From: CAZOZP01 sp964584325
GTDB lineage: Bacteria; Bacteroidota; Ignavibacteria; Ignavibacteriales; Melioribacteraceae
Assembly: GCA_964584325.1 (NCBI GenBank)
Contig: CAZOZP010000043.1
Location: 1-31,528 of the forward strand
Direction of reading: 5' to 3'
Length of the DNA: 31,528 nt
The number at the start of each line of letters is the position of its first letter. The first letter of the stretch is position 1. Position numbers and translations under genes: made by a program. Positions 1 through 8,180 of the stretch are shown here, piece by piece. Under the pieces are notes generated by a model, which saw only the letters and a program-made list of their open reading frames with translations, made no database searches and was not told where the DNA came from.

Positions 1-74
1 CTGAACCTGAGAAAAGAGAAAATGACTATAGGGATGAAGACAGTTCCTCATTCCTTAGAATGATGATGGATTAG
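1..74 (+). CDS. C-terminal tail of an unidentified protein (partial)
   Basis: Reading from base 3, an open frame runs from the window edge to a TAG at 72-74. It encodes 23 residues that are very polar and acidic/basic (Glu, Asp, Arg, Lys, Ser) and ends in Leu-Arg-Met-Met-Met-Asp. The composition looks like a charged, disordered C-terminal tail. The frame stops just before a strong fold (101-184) that could act as its terminator, and the next gene is convergent. Too little is present to name a family. A second frame (from base 1) stops at 61-63 and is less protein-like. Confidence 0.4.
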   Translation, partial: EPEKRENDYRDEDSSSFLRMMMD

Positions 75-100
75 TTCGTTCGTTCAAAAAAAATAGTAGT

Positions 101-184
101 CAGAAAGGCTGAATCCTGTCTCACCTTGTTGTGGAGTTACGGTTAACTTGGCAGTACCGTAAAGAGACCGGTCCAGCCTTTTTG
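101..184. terminator. Long imperfect hairpin between convergent genes: bidirectional terminator or small structured RNA
   Basis: Bases 101-111 pair with 174-184 (11 bp including G-U, core AAAGGCTG/CAGCCTTT). Inside this, 115-116 pair with 170-171 and GTCTC 118-122 with GAGAC 164-168. A nested hairpin pairs TACGGT 138-143 with ACCGTA 156-161, then ACT 146-148 with AGT 153-155 around a TGGC loop. A T-run follows on the plus strand (185-191). On the minus strand the run of A at 86-93 gives a T-run after the fold. It lies between two convergent genes, which suits a bidirectional terminator. It is longer and more elaborate than most, so a small RNA is possible; I do not recognise an Rfam family. 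Confidence 0.55.
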
Positions 185-191
185 ATTTTTA

Positions 192-986
192 TCAGTTAAT
201 TATCAACTTTCTGAATCTTCTTGCAAAAACTGCAATTAAAAATGTAATTCCGATCATAAGTGTAGAGAGGGCATTGATAGTCGTAATGGTTCCGCGGCGT
301 ATTGCCCCTTCAACATAAATCGGCAAGGTATTAAAGCCTCTGCCGGTTGTAAAAAATGTAATGATAAAATCATCGATTGAGAGAGTGAAGGCGAGAAAGG
401 CTGCCGCTATAATCCCGGGCATTATTATGGGCAGTTTAATTTTAGAAAATATCTGCCATCTGCTTGCACCTAAATCCATGGCTGCCTCTTCAAGAGAATA
501 GTCAAATCCCTCAAGTCTGGAAAGAATAACAATAACTGTATATGAAATATTAAATGTAATGTGGGCAATAAGAACCGTAACCATTCCTGTCTGAACCTGC
601 AAGAAATTATACAAAAGAGCAAGTGAAACTCCCATAAGAATATCTGGCATTATCAGTGGAAGGTATATTAATCCGTTCATCAACCGTCGCCCGGAAAAAT
701 TTTTATTTTCAAGAGAAAGAGCGGTTATTATTCCGAAAATTGTTGAGATAAGAGTTGACATAATTCCGATAAAAATTGTATTCCAAAAGGCCTTGAGAAT
801 CTCATCCTGCATAAAAAGCTGAACATAATACTTAAAAGTGAATCCCTTCCAACCTGCAACTATCTTTGAATCGTTAAAGCTGAAAATTATCAGTATAAGG
901 AGCGGAATATACATAAATGCCATTACAGCAGTAAAGACGGTAAGTTTTGAAAATCTAAGTCCTTTTGACCCGGAAATACTACTCAT
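192..986 (-). CDS. potC: Spermidine/putrescine-type ABC transporter permease PotC
   Basis: Inner-membrane permease of a type I ABC importer for polyamines or a related cation. The 264 residues begin with a membrane helix (about 15-38) and have about six predicted helices. The EAA loop that contacts the ATPase is clear in the second half (EEAAMDLGAS followed by KIKLPIIMPG), and the length is normal for PotC. The ATG at 984-986 overlaps the potB stop codon by 8 bp (ATGAGTAG), which suggests translational coupling. It is the last gene of potA-potB-potC. No periplasmic binding-protein gene (potD) follows; the next gene is convergent. Substrate is inferred from family resemblance and could be another small cation. 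Confidence 0.88.
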   Translation of the reverse strand: MSSISGSKGLRFSKLTVFTAVMAFMYIPLLILIIFSFNDSKIVAGWKGFTFKYYVQLFMQDEILKAFWNTIFIGIMSTLISTIFGIITALSLENKNFSGRRLMNGLIYLPLIMPDILMGVSLALLYNFLQVQTGMVTVLIAHITFNISYTVIVILSRLEGFDYSLEEAAMDLGASRWQIFSKIKLPIIMPGIIAAAFLAFTLSIDDFIITFFTTGRGFNTLPIYVEGAIRRGTITTINALSTLMIGITFLIAVFARRFRKLIIN

Positions 987-1854
987 ATTTTGCCTTTATG
1001 AAATTCTTATTAAAGCGTTTAAGTAAAATCATAAAGATAAAAACAGAAAGAAGCAGCACAAGCGAAAGTGCACTTGCAAGCGGCCAGTTTCGGGGAATAT
1101 CTTTTATCTTATAAGCAATTACTTGTCCGATATAAAGCATATCCTGATTACCAACAAGCTGAGGAACAACATAAGCTCCGAGTACAGGAATAAAAACCAG
1201 AATAGTTCCGCTGAAAAGTCCTTCCTTCGATAACGGAAGAGTAACTTTCAGAAAAGATGTAAACCTATTTGCGCCGAGGTCCATCGCGGCGTCTATTAAT
1301 GTGAAATCGATTTTTTCTATATTGGCATATAATGGAAGAATCATATAAGGAAGATAAACATAAATCATTACAATAATCACTGCCCATTCAGTTCTCAACA
1401 GACGCAGCGGTTCTTCAATAAGATTAAGAAACATGAGTGCTTCGTTAAGCATTCCGGTTGGAGAGATAAAAATTCTCCATGAAAAAATTCTTATTATGAA
1501 ATTAGTCCAGAATGGAATTATAATAAGAAGTAATAATGTGTTTTTCAGAGCGCTGGAACTTCGGGCAATAAAATAAGCAACAGGATATCCTAAAAAAATG
1601 CAGGCAAAGGTAGTAATAAATGCGAGTTTGAATGAAAGTAGAAAAGGACGAATGTAAATCGATTGAAAAATCTGTTTATAGGAGTCCAGAGAGAATTTAA
1701 AACTTATATCATAAATTGAAGGGGTAAGAAAACTGTAAAAGAGCACAATCAAATAGGGGATAAGAAAAAAAAGAATAAGCCAGCCAAGAGCAGGAGCCGA
1801 TAAAATCCAGCTGAAGCGGTTTTTTCTTTCCTGCTGAAGTTTTTCCTGACTCAC
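979..1854 (-). CDS. potB: Spermidine/putrescine-type ABC transporter permease PotB
   Basis: Partner permease of PotC in the polyamine-type importer. The 291 residues have a cytoplasmic N-terminus rich in Lys/Gln/Arg, a first helix at about 15-42, and five further helices. The EAA loop reads IDAAMDLGANRF and then KVTLPLSKEG, as expected for PotB/HisM-type subunits. The start is GTG (1852-1854), directly abutting the TAA of potA with no spacer, so it is probably read by coupled translation. The 3' end overlaps potC by 8 bp. Length and motifs are complete, with no sign of decay. Confidence 0.88.
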   Translation of the reverse strand: MSQEKLQQERKNRFSWILSAPALGWLILFFLIPYLIVLFYSFLTPSIYDISFKFSLDSYKQIFQSIYIRPFLLSFKLAFITTFACIFLGYPVAYFIARSSSALKNTLLLLIIIPFWTNFIIRIFSWRIFISPTGMLNEALMFLNLIEEPLRLLRTEWAVIIVMIYVYLPYMILPLYANIEKIDFTLIDAAMDLGANRFTSFLKVTLPLSKEGLFSGTILVFIPVLGAYVVPQLVGNQDMLYIGQVIAYKIKDIPRNWPLASALSLVLLLSVFIFMILLKRFNKNFIKAKYE

Positions 1855-3009
1855 TTAAATTTGTTCCTCTATATTTTCACTGTTAATATGAGAAAGAGGT
1901 TCTTCTCTGATTTCATCAATAAGATAAGAATCTGTATCGTGCCAAAAAAGATAAACCTTATCTTCCCAGTCCAAAGCTTTTTCATCTACATAAACACGCT
2001 TATGCTGATTAAAAACTCTAAATTTCATATCGCCTACACGAACAATGTACTGTGTGTGCGTTCCTAAATAGAGAATATCTTCTACATAACCGGAAACAAT
2101 ATTGAAATCATCTTTCACTTCCGGTTCTTGTCTTGAAATTGCAATCTTCTCCGGTCTGAGCGAAACCGTAATCTTATCACCCAAATTGGGAATAAAATGA
2201 TGAGTGCTGTCTATGCTGAATGAATATCCGCCGCCGGCATCACAATTAAGCTCAATATATTCATTATGAACGGCAGTTACTTCACCGATAATAAGGTTCG
2301 TATCGCCTATGAAATAGGCAGAAAAAATACTATTCGGCTTTTCATAAATTTCATCCGGTGTACCTTCCTGAACAATCTTTCCTTCATTCATTACAGCAAC
2401 TCTGTCAGAGAAACTGATAGCTTCACCCTGGTCGTGTGTAACATAAATAAATGTAATGCCCACTATATCATGAATGTTTATCAGTTCAATCAGCATATGC
2501 TGACGAAGTTTAAGATCTAGTGCAGCAAGAGGTTCATCCAGAAGAAGGAGCTTAGGCTTGTTAATAAGTGCACGTGCGATTGCTACGCGTTGTTTTTGTC
2601 CGCCGCTTATCTGGTTAGGGTATTTGTTTACCTCCGATTCCATTTTAACCATCTTTAGTATTTCAAATACACGGTCTTTTATCTCATCTTTTGGAATTTT
2701 CTTAATCTGAAGACCGAAAGCAACGTTTTCAAAGACAGTTTTATGAGGAAAAAGACTGTAGTTTTGAAAAATTGTGTTTACTTCTCTTTTATAAGGCGGT
2801 ATCTGTGTAATATCTTGATTACCTAAGAAGATGTTCCCTGATGTCGGAATTTCAAATCCCGCAATCATCCTCAGTAATGTAGTTTTTCCACATCCGCTTG
2901 GTCCAAGAAAGGAATATAATTCCCCCGGTTTTATTTCAATTGAAACATTATCAACCGCACGGAAATTGTCAAAATACTTGGTAACGTTTTTAAGTATTAG
3001 TTTTTCCAT
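1855..3009 (-). CDS. potA: Spermidine/putrescine-type ABC transporter ATP-binding protein PotA
   Basis: Cytoplasmic ATPase that powers the PotBC permease. The 384 residues carry Walker A GPSGCGKTT (36-44), the Q-loop Gln (82), signature ISGGQKQ (134-140), Walker B LLLLDEP (154-160) and the switch His (192, in THDQGE). About 140 residues follow that look like the TOBE-type regulatory domain of PotA/MalK-class ATPases. Length is typical. It is first of three tightly packed genes (potA-potB abut, potB-potC overlap). The ATG at 3007-3009 has no clear Shine-Dalgarno; a candidate promoter sits at 3031-3038, just downstream of the sigma-factor terminator. Family and catalytic competence are secure; substrate is inferred. 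Confidence 0.92.
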   Translation of the reverse strand: MEKLILKNVTKYFDNFRAVDNVSIEIKPGELYSFLGPSGCGKTTLLRMIAGFEIPTSGNIFLGNQDITQIPPYKREVNTIFQNYSLFPHKTVFENVAFGLQIKKIPKDEIKDRVFEILKMVKMESEVNKYPNQISGGQKQRVAIARALINKPKLLLLDEPLAALDLKLRQHMLIELINIHDIVGITFIYVTHDQGEAISFSDRVAVMNEGKIVQEGTPDEIYEKPNSIFSAYFIGDTNLIIGEVTAVHNEYIELNCDAGGGYSFSIDSTHHFIPNLGDKITVSLRPEKIAISRQEPEVKDDFNIVSGYVEDILYLGTHTQYIVRVGDMKFRVFNQHKRVYVDEKALDWEDKVYLFWHDTDSYLIDEIREEPLSHINSENIEEQI

Positions 3010-3030
3010 AAGCTATAATAAAATTGAATC

Positions 3031-3038
3031 CAAAGATA
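3031..3038 (-). promoter_or_regulatory. Candidate -7 element of the potABC promoter
   Basis: On the minus strand these bases read TATCTTTG, a perfect match to TAnnTTTG, the -7 element of Bacteroidota primary-sigma promoters. It lies about 22 bp before the potA ATG. No TTG is found at the usual -33 distance (the place is a T-rich run from the preceding terminator), so this is only a half match. Confidence 0.35.
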
Positions 3039-3056
3039 GACAAATTGTGAGAAAAG

Positions 3057-3085
3057 AAAAAGGCTGCCGGGTTTCAGCAGCCTTT
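3057..3085 (-). terminator. Intrinsic terminator after the sigma-factor gene
   Basis: On the minus strand a 9-bp stem (AAAGGCTGC, bases 3085-3077, with GCAGCCTTT, bases 3067-3059) encloses a 9-base loop. It is followed by a T-rich run (TTTTTCTTTT). It begins 4 bp after the stop codon of the sigma-factor gene, the classic placement, and separates that gene from potABC. Confidence 0.85.
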
Positions 3086-3088
3086 ATA

Positions 3089-3949
3089 TCAGCCAAGATA
3101 AGCTATAAGATTCTTGCTTCGTGAATTATGGCGGAGTCTCCTCAAGGCTTTTTCTTTAATTTGCCTTACTCTTTCGCGAGTGAGGTTAAGTTCTTCACCA
3201 ATTTCTTCCAAAGTAGCTGAATGTTCGGAGTTCAATCCGAAATACAGTCTGATAACTTTTGCTTCTTTATCGGATAAAGTAGAAATAGCTCTCTCGATAT
3301 CGCTTTTCAGAGATTCGGCCATAAGGGTGGAATCAGGTGTAGGCTGATCATCGTTTGCCATTATATCCAAAAGACTGTTTTTACTGTCTTCACCTTGTTT
3401 AATAGGTGCATCAACTGAAATATGTCTTCCTGAATTCTTCAGAGCGTTAGCTACTTCATTTACATCCATTTCAAGTTTTTCAGCAATTTCTGCATTGCTC
3501 GGAGCTCTTTCAAATTCCTGCTCCAATTCGATTGCGGTTTTTACAACCTTATTTAATTCACCTACCCGGTTAAGAGGAAGGCGTACCATTCTGGACTGAT
3601 CGGCAATTGCCTGAAGTATAGACTGCCTTATCCACCAGACTGCATAAGAAATAAATTTAAATCCTCGGGTTTCATCAAATCTTTTAGCCGCCTTAATCAA
3701 TCCGAAATTACCTTCATTGATAAGATCGCCTAGCGATAAACCCTTATTCTGGTATTGTTTAGCAACACTTACAACAAATCTTAAATTGGCTTTAACCAAT
3801 CTTTCCAAGGCTCTTTGGTCTCCTTCTTTGATTTGATGTGCCAAATTTATTTCTTCATCGGCAGAAATCAAATCTACTTTACCAATTTCCTGAAGATATT
3901 TATCTAAAGACTGGCTTTCCCGATTTGTATATTGCTTAACTATTTGCAA
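3089..3949 (-). CDS. rpoD: Primary RNA polymerase sigma factor (RpoD/SigA, short Bacteroidota type)
   Basis: Directs RNA polymerase to housekeeping promoters. The 286 residues cover region 1.2 (about 13-46), region 2 with the -10 recognition/melting segment around TRGFKFISYAVWWIRQSI (94-111), region 3 (about 126-200) and region 4 with the HTH LNLTRERVRQIKEKALRRL (254-272). There is no region 1.1, so it is short like the primary sigma of Bacteroidota rather than the 600-residue proteobacterial form. The start is TTG (3947-3949), chosen because GGAGG lies 6 bp upstream and no in-frame ATG precedes it. It is followed by a good intrinsic terminator, so it is probably monocistronic. Its presence fits the TAnnTTTG-like promoters seen in this window. 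Confidence 0.93.
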   Translation of the reverse strand: MQIVKQYTNRESQSLDKYLQEIGKVDLISADEEINLAHQIKEGDQRALERLVKANLRFVVSVAKQYQNKGLSLGDLINEGNFGLIKAAKRFDETRGFKFISYAVWWIRQSILQAIADQSRMVRLPLNRVGELNKVVKTAIELEQEFERAPSNAEIAEKLEMDVNEVANALKNSGRHISVDAPIKQGEDSKNSLLDIMANDDQPTPDSTLMAESLKSDIERAISTLSDKEAKVIRLYFGLNSEHSATLEEIGEELNLTRERVRQIKEKALRRLRHNSRSKNLIAYLG

Positions 3950-4095
3950 TTACAACCTCCCAACTATTATAAAAAACTTGTATATCCTTTTTCAATTTAA
4001 AATCCGCATAATTGAATAATAGAAAAAAAACTAACCCGAATATTACTAAAAAAATATTCAAATATCAGGAAAAACTTTATGCCTTATCAAAAATG

Positions 4096-6180
4096 CTATT
4101 CTTCTTGTGTAATTTCATCTCCGTAAAACTTGACAACCATAAATGCAACATCATCCTCAACGTCTTTGCCTTCTGACCAAATCCTAACTAATGCTGCAAG
4201 GTCGGCAACAATTTCTTTAACGGTAAGATGAGCGGAACTTCGGAATGTTTCAAGAATTCTGGCGTAGTTTATTTTTTCATTTTTAGAATTGACAAGTTCA
4301 AGCATACCCGGATTCATCACAAGCATAGAGTCTTTATTTTCAAGAATTACATTTTGTTTCTTAAAAGGCTGCTGGTTTTCATTTCCGAGCATCGGATTTG
4401 TAAATATTACTTGATCTACTTCCATTAGTTTTTCTTTGAAAACAAGAATAGCAGGCATTCCTGCGGAAGAGATTTTTACGATTTGTCCGTTTATTTTAAG
4501 CAAAGTAATTCCGAGTTGAAAAGGCAACTCTTTCATTGACGAAAGTGTGTTGGATATTTCCTTCATGATATCGGTAATATTTACTCTGTAGGAATGCGCC
4601 GAGAAAAGACTCTTGACAGTAGCTACCATAGTTCCCGATTTTAATCCTTGGGCAGTAGAATCTGCCACAACGAGATTAAGTGTTTTATCGGGCAGCAATG
4701 TAAAGTCGTAAAAAGCGCCGCCGACATGTTTTGATACTTTCATATAAGCTGAAACATGAATTCCGTCAACAGTTGGAAATTCATCCGGCAGCATAGAAAC
4801 CTGGAGGTGTTGTGCATCCTCGAATTCCTTTTCTTTTCTGAAGTTTTCTGCTTCAAGCATTCTGCTGGCAATTTCTTTCTTTTTAAGTTCTCTTTCCTTA
4901 ACGAGCAGTTTGTCGAAATTCTCTCTGTCTTCAGTAATCTGCTTTCGAAGGCTGAATACTTCTTTGCTGAAATTCTTAACCGAAGAGAATGTTAGTGTTG
5001 AAAGGAAAGCAATTGCAAGTATCTTTATAAGAGCTCTTAGTTCTAATGGAGAGCCATAAGTTTCCAAATTCAATCCGTAAAAAAGAATGCTTGCAATTAT
5101 ATACATAAAGAAGAAGCAACAAGCTGTAAGCATTAAAACATGACCTGATTCCTTTTTCTGATAAATCCTGAGAAATTCCCAAATAATCAGTAAAGAAAAT
5201 AAAGAAATTGACCCGAGCATAATGGATTTGCTTATTTCTTCATGGCCAAAAAATATTACGGAAAGTGGACTAAAAAAGCCAATAATGGAAACAATATAGA
5301 AAAATATAGTGAATTTCTGGTTATGATTTAAAAATAAGAACGCAAAGAGAGATACTAATGAAAGCGATATTGAATAGACATATATTATGTTTACAAGTCT
5401 TGTTGCTCCAAAGATTCCGAGCAGCCAGTGAAGAACAGGAATAAGAGAAATAATAAGATAAAAGGCAAGGAAAAAGAATAGAAATAATGCTCTGGGTGTT
5501 CTGTTTGAAAAATAGAAGATGAATGAAAACATAAGCAAGCTGAATATCAATCCCAGATAAACTATATCGATAGTTTTATAAAGCTCATTTTCATTTATAG
5601 AGTGAAGCGAATTGTCAAGGTCTGAAACAATTATTCTGAATCCGGGTTTTGTAGCCAATTCAGCGAAATTGTTTAATTCAGCCGATGAAATGAAATTTGA
5701 ATATTCTACAGCAAGTGTATGAAGTGAATCATTGTTTATGAAAACTCCAAAAGGAACTCCCTGAGCGTTAAATCTTGTTTCAGAGGAAGACTCTTTTGAA
5801 GGATTTCCGAATTCCGCGATTTTTTTTCCATCAAAATAAATTCTCGAAGCTCCTGAGTGCCATATCCGCATTCCGATAACTTTTCCCTTTAGAAAGTCCT
5901 CTGCTTTAATCTGAATAACAAACCATCCATAGCCTTTCCATTTGGCAACATCTTTATCGAATGAAGAAAAAAGAGAGTCGCGCATAAAGGATAAATCAAT
6001 ATTTGCCGGATCCAATGGTTTGGAAGAGAATCTCCAGTAGCCGTCAAGGTCTTTGCCGGATACATATTTGTTATTTGACTCGTTGAGCATTTCCGAAGAA
6101 AGGTATAAAACTCCGCCAGACTGGCTGTAAATAAACGATACTGTGAAAAGGAACGCGGTTATCAGCTTAAATATTTTCAA
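4096..6180 (-). CDS. 7TM receptor (7TMR-DISM type) with C-terminal SpoIIE/RsbU-like phosphatase domain, catalytic motif altered
   Basis: The 694 residues contain a signal peptide (1-19), an extracytoplasmic domain (about 25-195, with GYWRF and similar aromatic motifs like 7TMR-DISM sensor domains), seven or so membrane helices (about 205-400), a charged coiled coil (about 403-460) and a PP2C/SpoIIE-like domain (about 465-688). The family dephosphorylates phosphoserine on anti-anti-sigma-type proteins. Here the metal-binding GGDxYD motif reads GGAFYD (487-492; Asp to Ala) and the usual D-x-x-G-H-G reads DSTAQG (507-512). The late DD pair (676-677) is kept. Activity may be lost or changed. The start is TTG with GGAG 8 bp upstream. 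The gene lies upstream of the primary sigma gene on the same strand; no STAS or anti-sigma partner is nearby. Confidence 0.8.
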   Translation of the reverse strand: MKIFKLITAFLFTVSFIYSQSGGVLYLSSEMLNESNNKYVSGKDLDGYWRFSSKPLDPANIDLSFMRDSLFSSFDKDVAKWKGYGWFVIQIKAEDFLKGKVIGMRIWHSGASRIYFDGKKIAEFGNPSKESSSETRFNAQGVPFGVFINNDSLHTLAVEYSNFISSAELNNFAELATKPGFRIIVSDLDNSLHSINENELYKTIDIVYLGLIFSLLMFSFIFYFSNRTPRALFLFFFLAFYLIISLIPVLHWLLGIFGATRLVNIIYVYSISLSLVSLFAFLFLNHNQKFTIFFYIVSIIGFFSPLSVIFFGHEEISKSIMLGSISLFSLLIIWEFLRIYQKKESGHVLMLTACCFFFMYIIASILFYGLNLETYGSPLELRALIKILAIAFLSTLTFSSVKNFSKEVFSLRKQITEDRENFDKLLVKERELKKKEIASRMLEAENFRKEKEFEDAQHLQVSMLPDEFPTVDGIHVSAYMKVSKHVGGAFYDFTLLPDKTLNLVVADSTAQGLKSGTMVATVKSLFSAHSYRVNITDIMKEISNTLSSMKELPFQLGITLLKINGQIVKISSAGMPAILVFKEKLMEVDQVIFTNPMLGNENQQPFKKQNVILENKDSMLVMNPGMLELVNSKNEKINYARILETFRSSAHLTVKEIVADLAALVRIWSEGKDVEDDVAFMVVKFYGDEITQEE

Positions 6181-6353
6181 TTTGCCATCTCCGAATAAGA
6201 AATCTTGAAATTCTCGTTAATACTATCGAACAAAATATCAAATCATAAAATAAAAAGAAATACCAAAGAGAAAATATATTTGAATATCATAAATTATATA
6301 TGGATAAAAAGTGCTTAACAGGAAAATGATTACCGGGATAGGAGTTAAATATT

Positions 6354-7112
6354 TTATTTGTTTAGCACAAGGTCTTTCAGTTTTGAATATCCGGTTTTGC
6401 TTACAGGGAGTGCCGTCCCCGATTTAAGTAATAGTTTGTAAGTTTCCTTCGCAGGTGATTCCAATGATTTAATCTCAGTTATATTAACAATATATGATCG
6501 GTGAATTCTCAGGAATTGTTCCGGATTAAGGTTATCTTCATAGAATTTCATAGTTTTTTGCTTAATGAAACTACCATTCCGGCTGTAAATCATTACATAA
6601 TCGTCCTGAGCTTCAAGATATTGCACTGAATCAGCCGGTATAACTGAGATTTTACTTCCGTTTTTTACAACAATACGGTTTATTTTCTCAGAGCTTTCAG
6701 GCAAAGGTTCTTTTAATTGTTCTAATCCCTTCAGCCATACACTTTTATCTTTAAGCAATGTGAGTGCCTTGTTTACGGCTTGAGTAAATCTTTCACGTGT
6801 GAATGGTTTTAAAAGGTAATCCGTAGCACTAAGTTCAAAAGCTTTTATTGCATAATTATCAAATGCCGTGGTGAAAATAATTACAGGTGGATCATCGATA
6901 AGTTCCAGCATCTCAAACCCGTTTATTCTTGGCATTTGTATGTCGAGGAATACTATGTCTGGCATAAATTCACTTATGGCTTTAATGCCTTCGTATCCGT
7001 TCTTGCATTCAGCACAGATTTCCAGACCGGGTAAATCAGCGGCGTAGTTTTTTATTATGTCTCTGGCAAGACTTTCATCATCAACTATTATTGCTTTAAA
7101 GACACTATTCAT
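6354..7112 (-). CDS. LytTR-family response regulator
   Basis: DNA-binding response regulator. The receiver domain (about residues 5-120 here) has the acidic pair AIIVDDE, the phosphoacceptor Asp in FLDIQMP (residue 57 from this start), the FTTAF switch Thr and the Lys in LLKPF. The C-terminal LytTR domain (about 143-252) contains YLEAQDDYV and FLRIHRSYIVN, the usual DNA-contact region. I chose the ATG at 7110-7112, which overlaps the kinase stop (ATGAATAG, 8 bp). A GTG four codons earlier (7122-7124) is also in frame. It forms a two-component pair with the upstream LytS-like kinase, and the LiaF-like gene opens the operon. Targets cannot be read from the sequence. Confidence 0.9.
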   Translation of the reverse strand: MNSVFKAIIVDDESLARDIIKNYAADLPGLEICAECKNGYEGIKAISEFMPDIVFLDIQMPRINGFEMLELIDDPPVIIFTTAFDNYAIKAFELSATDYLLKPFTRERFTQAVNKALTLLKDKSVWLKGLEQLKEPLPESSEKINRIVVKNGSKISVIPADSVQYLEAQDDYVMIYSRNGSFIKQKTMKFYEDNLNPEQFLRIHRSYIVNITEIKSLESPAKETYKLLLKSGTALPVSKTGYSKLKDLVLNK

Positions 7113-8172
7113 TTGTTTCTTCACCTGTCAACGGGATTGAAATTGTTACTCTGAAAATATTATTATTATGTGAGAACTTCAAAAGGTTTTTTTCACCGTA
7201 AATCAATTCAAGTCTGCTGTTAATATTTGTTAATCCGACTCCTTCACCTTTACGGGGAACAGCATCAGGATCAGTTTCGTTTTCTACTGCAATCTCCAGA
7301 TAACCATTCAGAACTTTGCAAGTCATATTTATATGAACAGTTTCAAGACTTTCATAGACCCCGTGTTTTATTGCATTTTCAAATAAAGGCTGGAGTATCA
7401 TAGCAGGTACAGGAACATTCTTGCATACCTCAGAAAAATTTGCTTGGAATTCAAACTTATCTCCAAAGCGGATTTTTTCTATATCAAGATAAAGTCTGCT
7501 GTTTTCCAATTCTCGTCCGAGATTCAGCATTAGATTGTCGTTCCGTGATAATGTACTTCTCAGATAGCTGGATAGCTTAATTGTCATTTCATTTGCTTTC
7601 AGCGGGTCATTAAGTGTAAGAGAGCAAATCGAATTCAGACTGTTAAAAATGAAATGCGGATTTATCTGATACTTCAATGTCTTAAGCTCAGCTTCTTTTA
7701 CAAGTGTTTTTAATTCTGCTTCCTTAAGTGTCTTTTCTTTAAAGTTATTATAATAGATTATCAAATAAGATGAAATCGAAATAAGAAAATAGAATAATAT
7801 TCCGAGAGCAAAACGGTAAACCAATGAAAGTCTTAGAAACTCAGAATAATTTTCACTTCCGCTAAATACAGAATCGAGTATAAGATAAGATACTCCTATC
7901 CAAACAGCAGATGTTAGTAATGCCGCAAAAAGATGATTGGAAATTACTTTCAGCGGAGAATATATTTCCGGAGAGATATACTTAACAGGATACCATAGAC
8001 TAATACCAATCAGAAAATACATTGCATTGAATGCAAGACTATCGGGCATAGATAAATACCAAGGTATATCGGCCACATATACCAGAACTGAAGTATGTCC
8101 TAAAAAAATCAATATCCATAACCCGATGTAAGAAACCAGTATGCTTTTATTGCTAATAAACGGATTAAACAT
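7105..8172 (-). CDS. LytS/AlgZ-type sensor histidine kinase (His_kinase family PF06580)
   Basis: Membrane sensor kinase that phosphorylates the LytTR regulator. The 355 residues have four to five N-terminal membrane helices (about 10-145) and a short coiled coil with a repeated EAELKTL motif (151-157 and 160-166). The phosphoacceptor His173 lies in QINPHFIFNSLN. The ATPase domain has the N-box LFENAIKHG (263-271) and the G-box GEGVGLTNINSRL (309-321). No separate sensory domain is present, so the stimulus is probably membrane-linked. The ATG at 8170-8172 lies 8 bp after the LiaF-like gene stop, and the 3' end overlaps the regulator gene. All catalytic motifs are intact. Confidence 0.9.
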   Translation of the reverse strand: MFNPFISNKSILVSYIGLWILIFLGHTSVLVYVADIPWYLSMPDSLAFNAMYFLIGISLWYPVKYISPEIYSPLKVISNHLFAALLTSAVWIGVSYLILDSVFSGSENYSEFLRLSLVYRFALGILFYFLISISSYLIIYYNNFKEKTLKEAELKTLVKEAELKTLKYQINPHFIFNSLNSICSLTLNDPLKANEMTIKLSSYLRSTLSRNDNLMLNLGRELENSRLYLDIEKIRFGDKFEFQANFSEVCKNVPVPAMILQPLFENAIKHGVYESLETVHINMTCKVLNGYLEIAVENETDPDAVPRKGEGVGLTNINSRLELIYGEKNLLKFSHNNNIFRVTISIPLTGEETNE

Positions 8173-8180
8173 ATTTTGCC

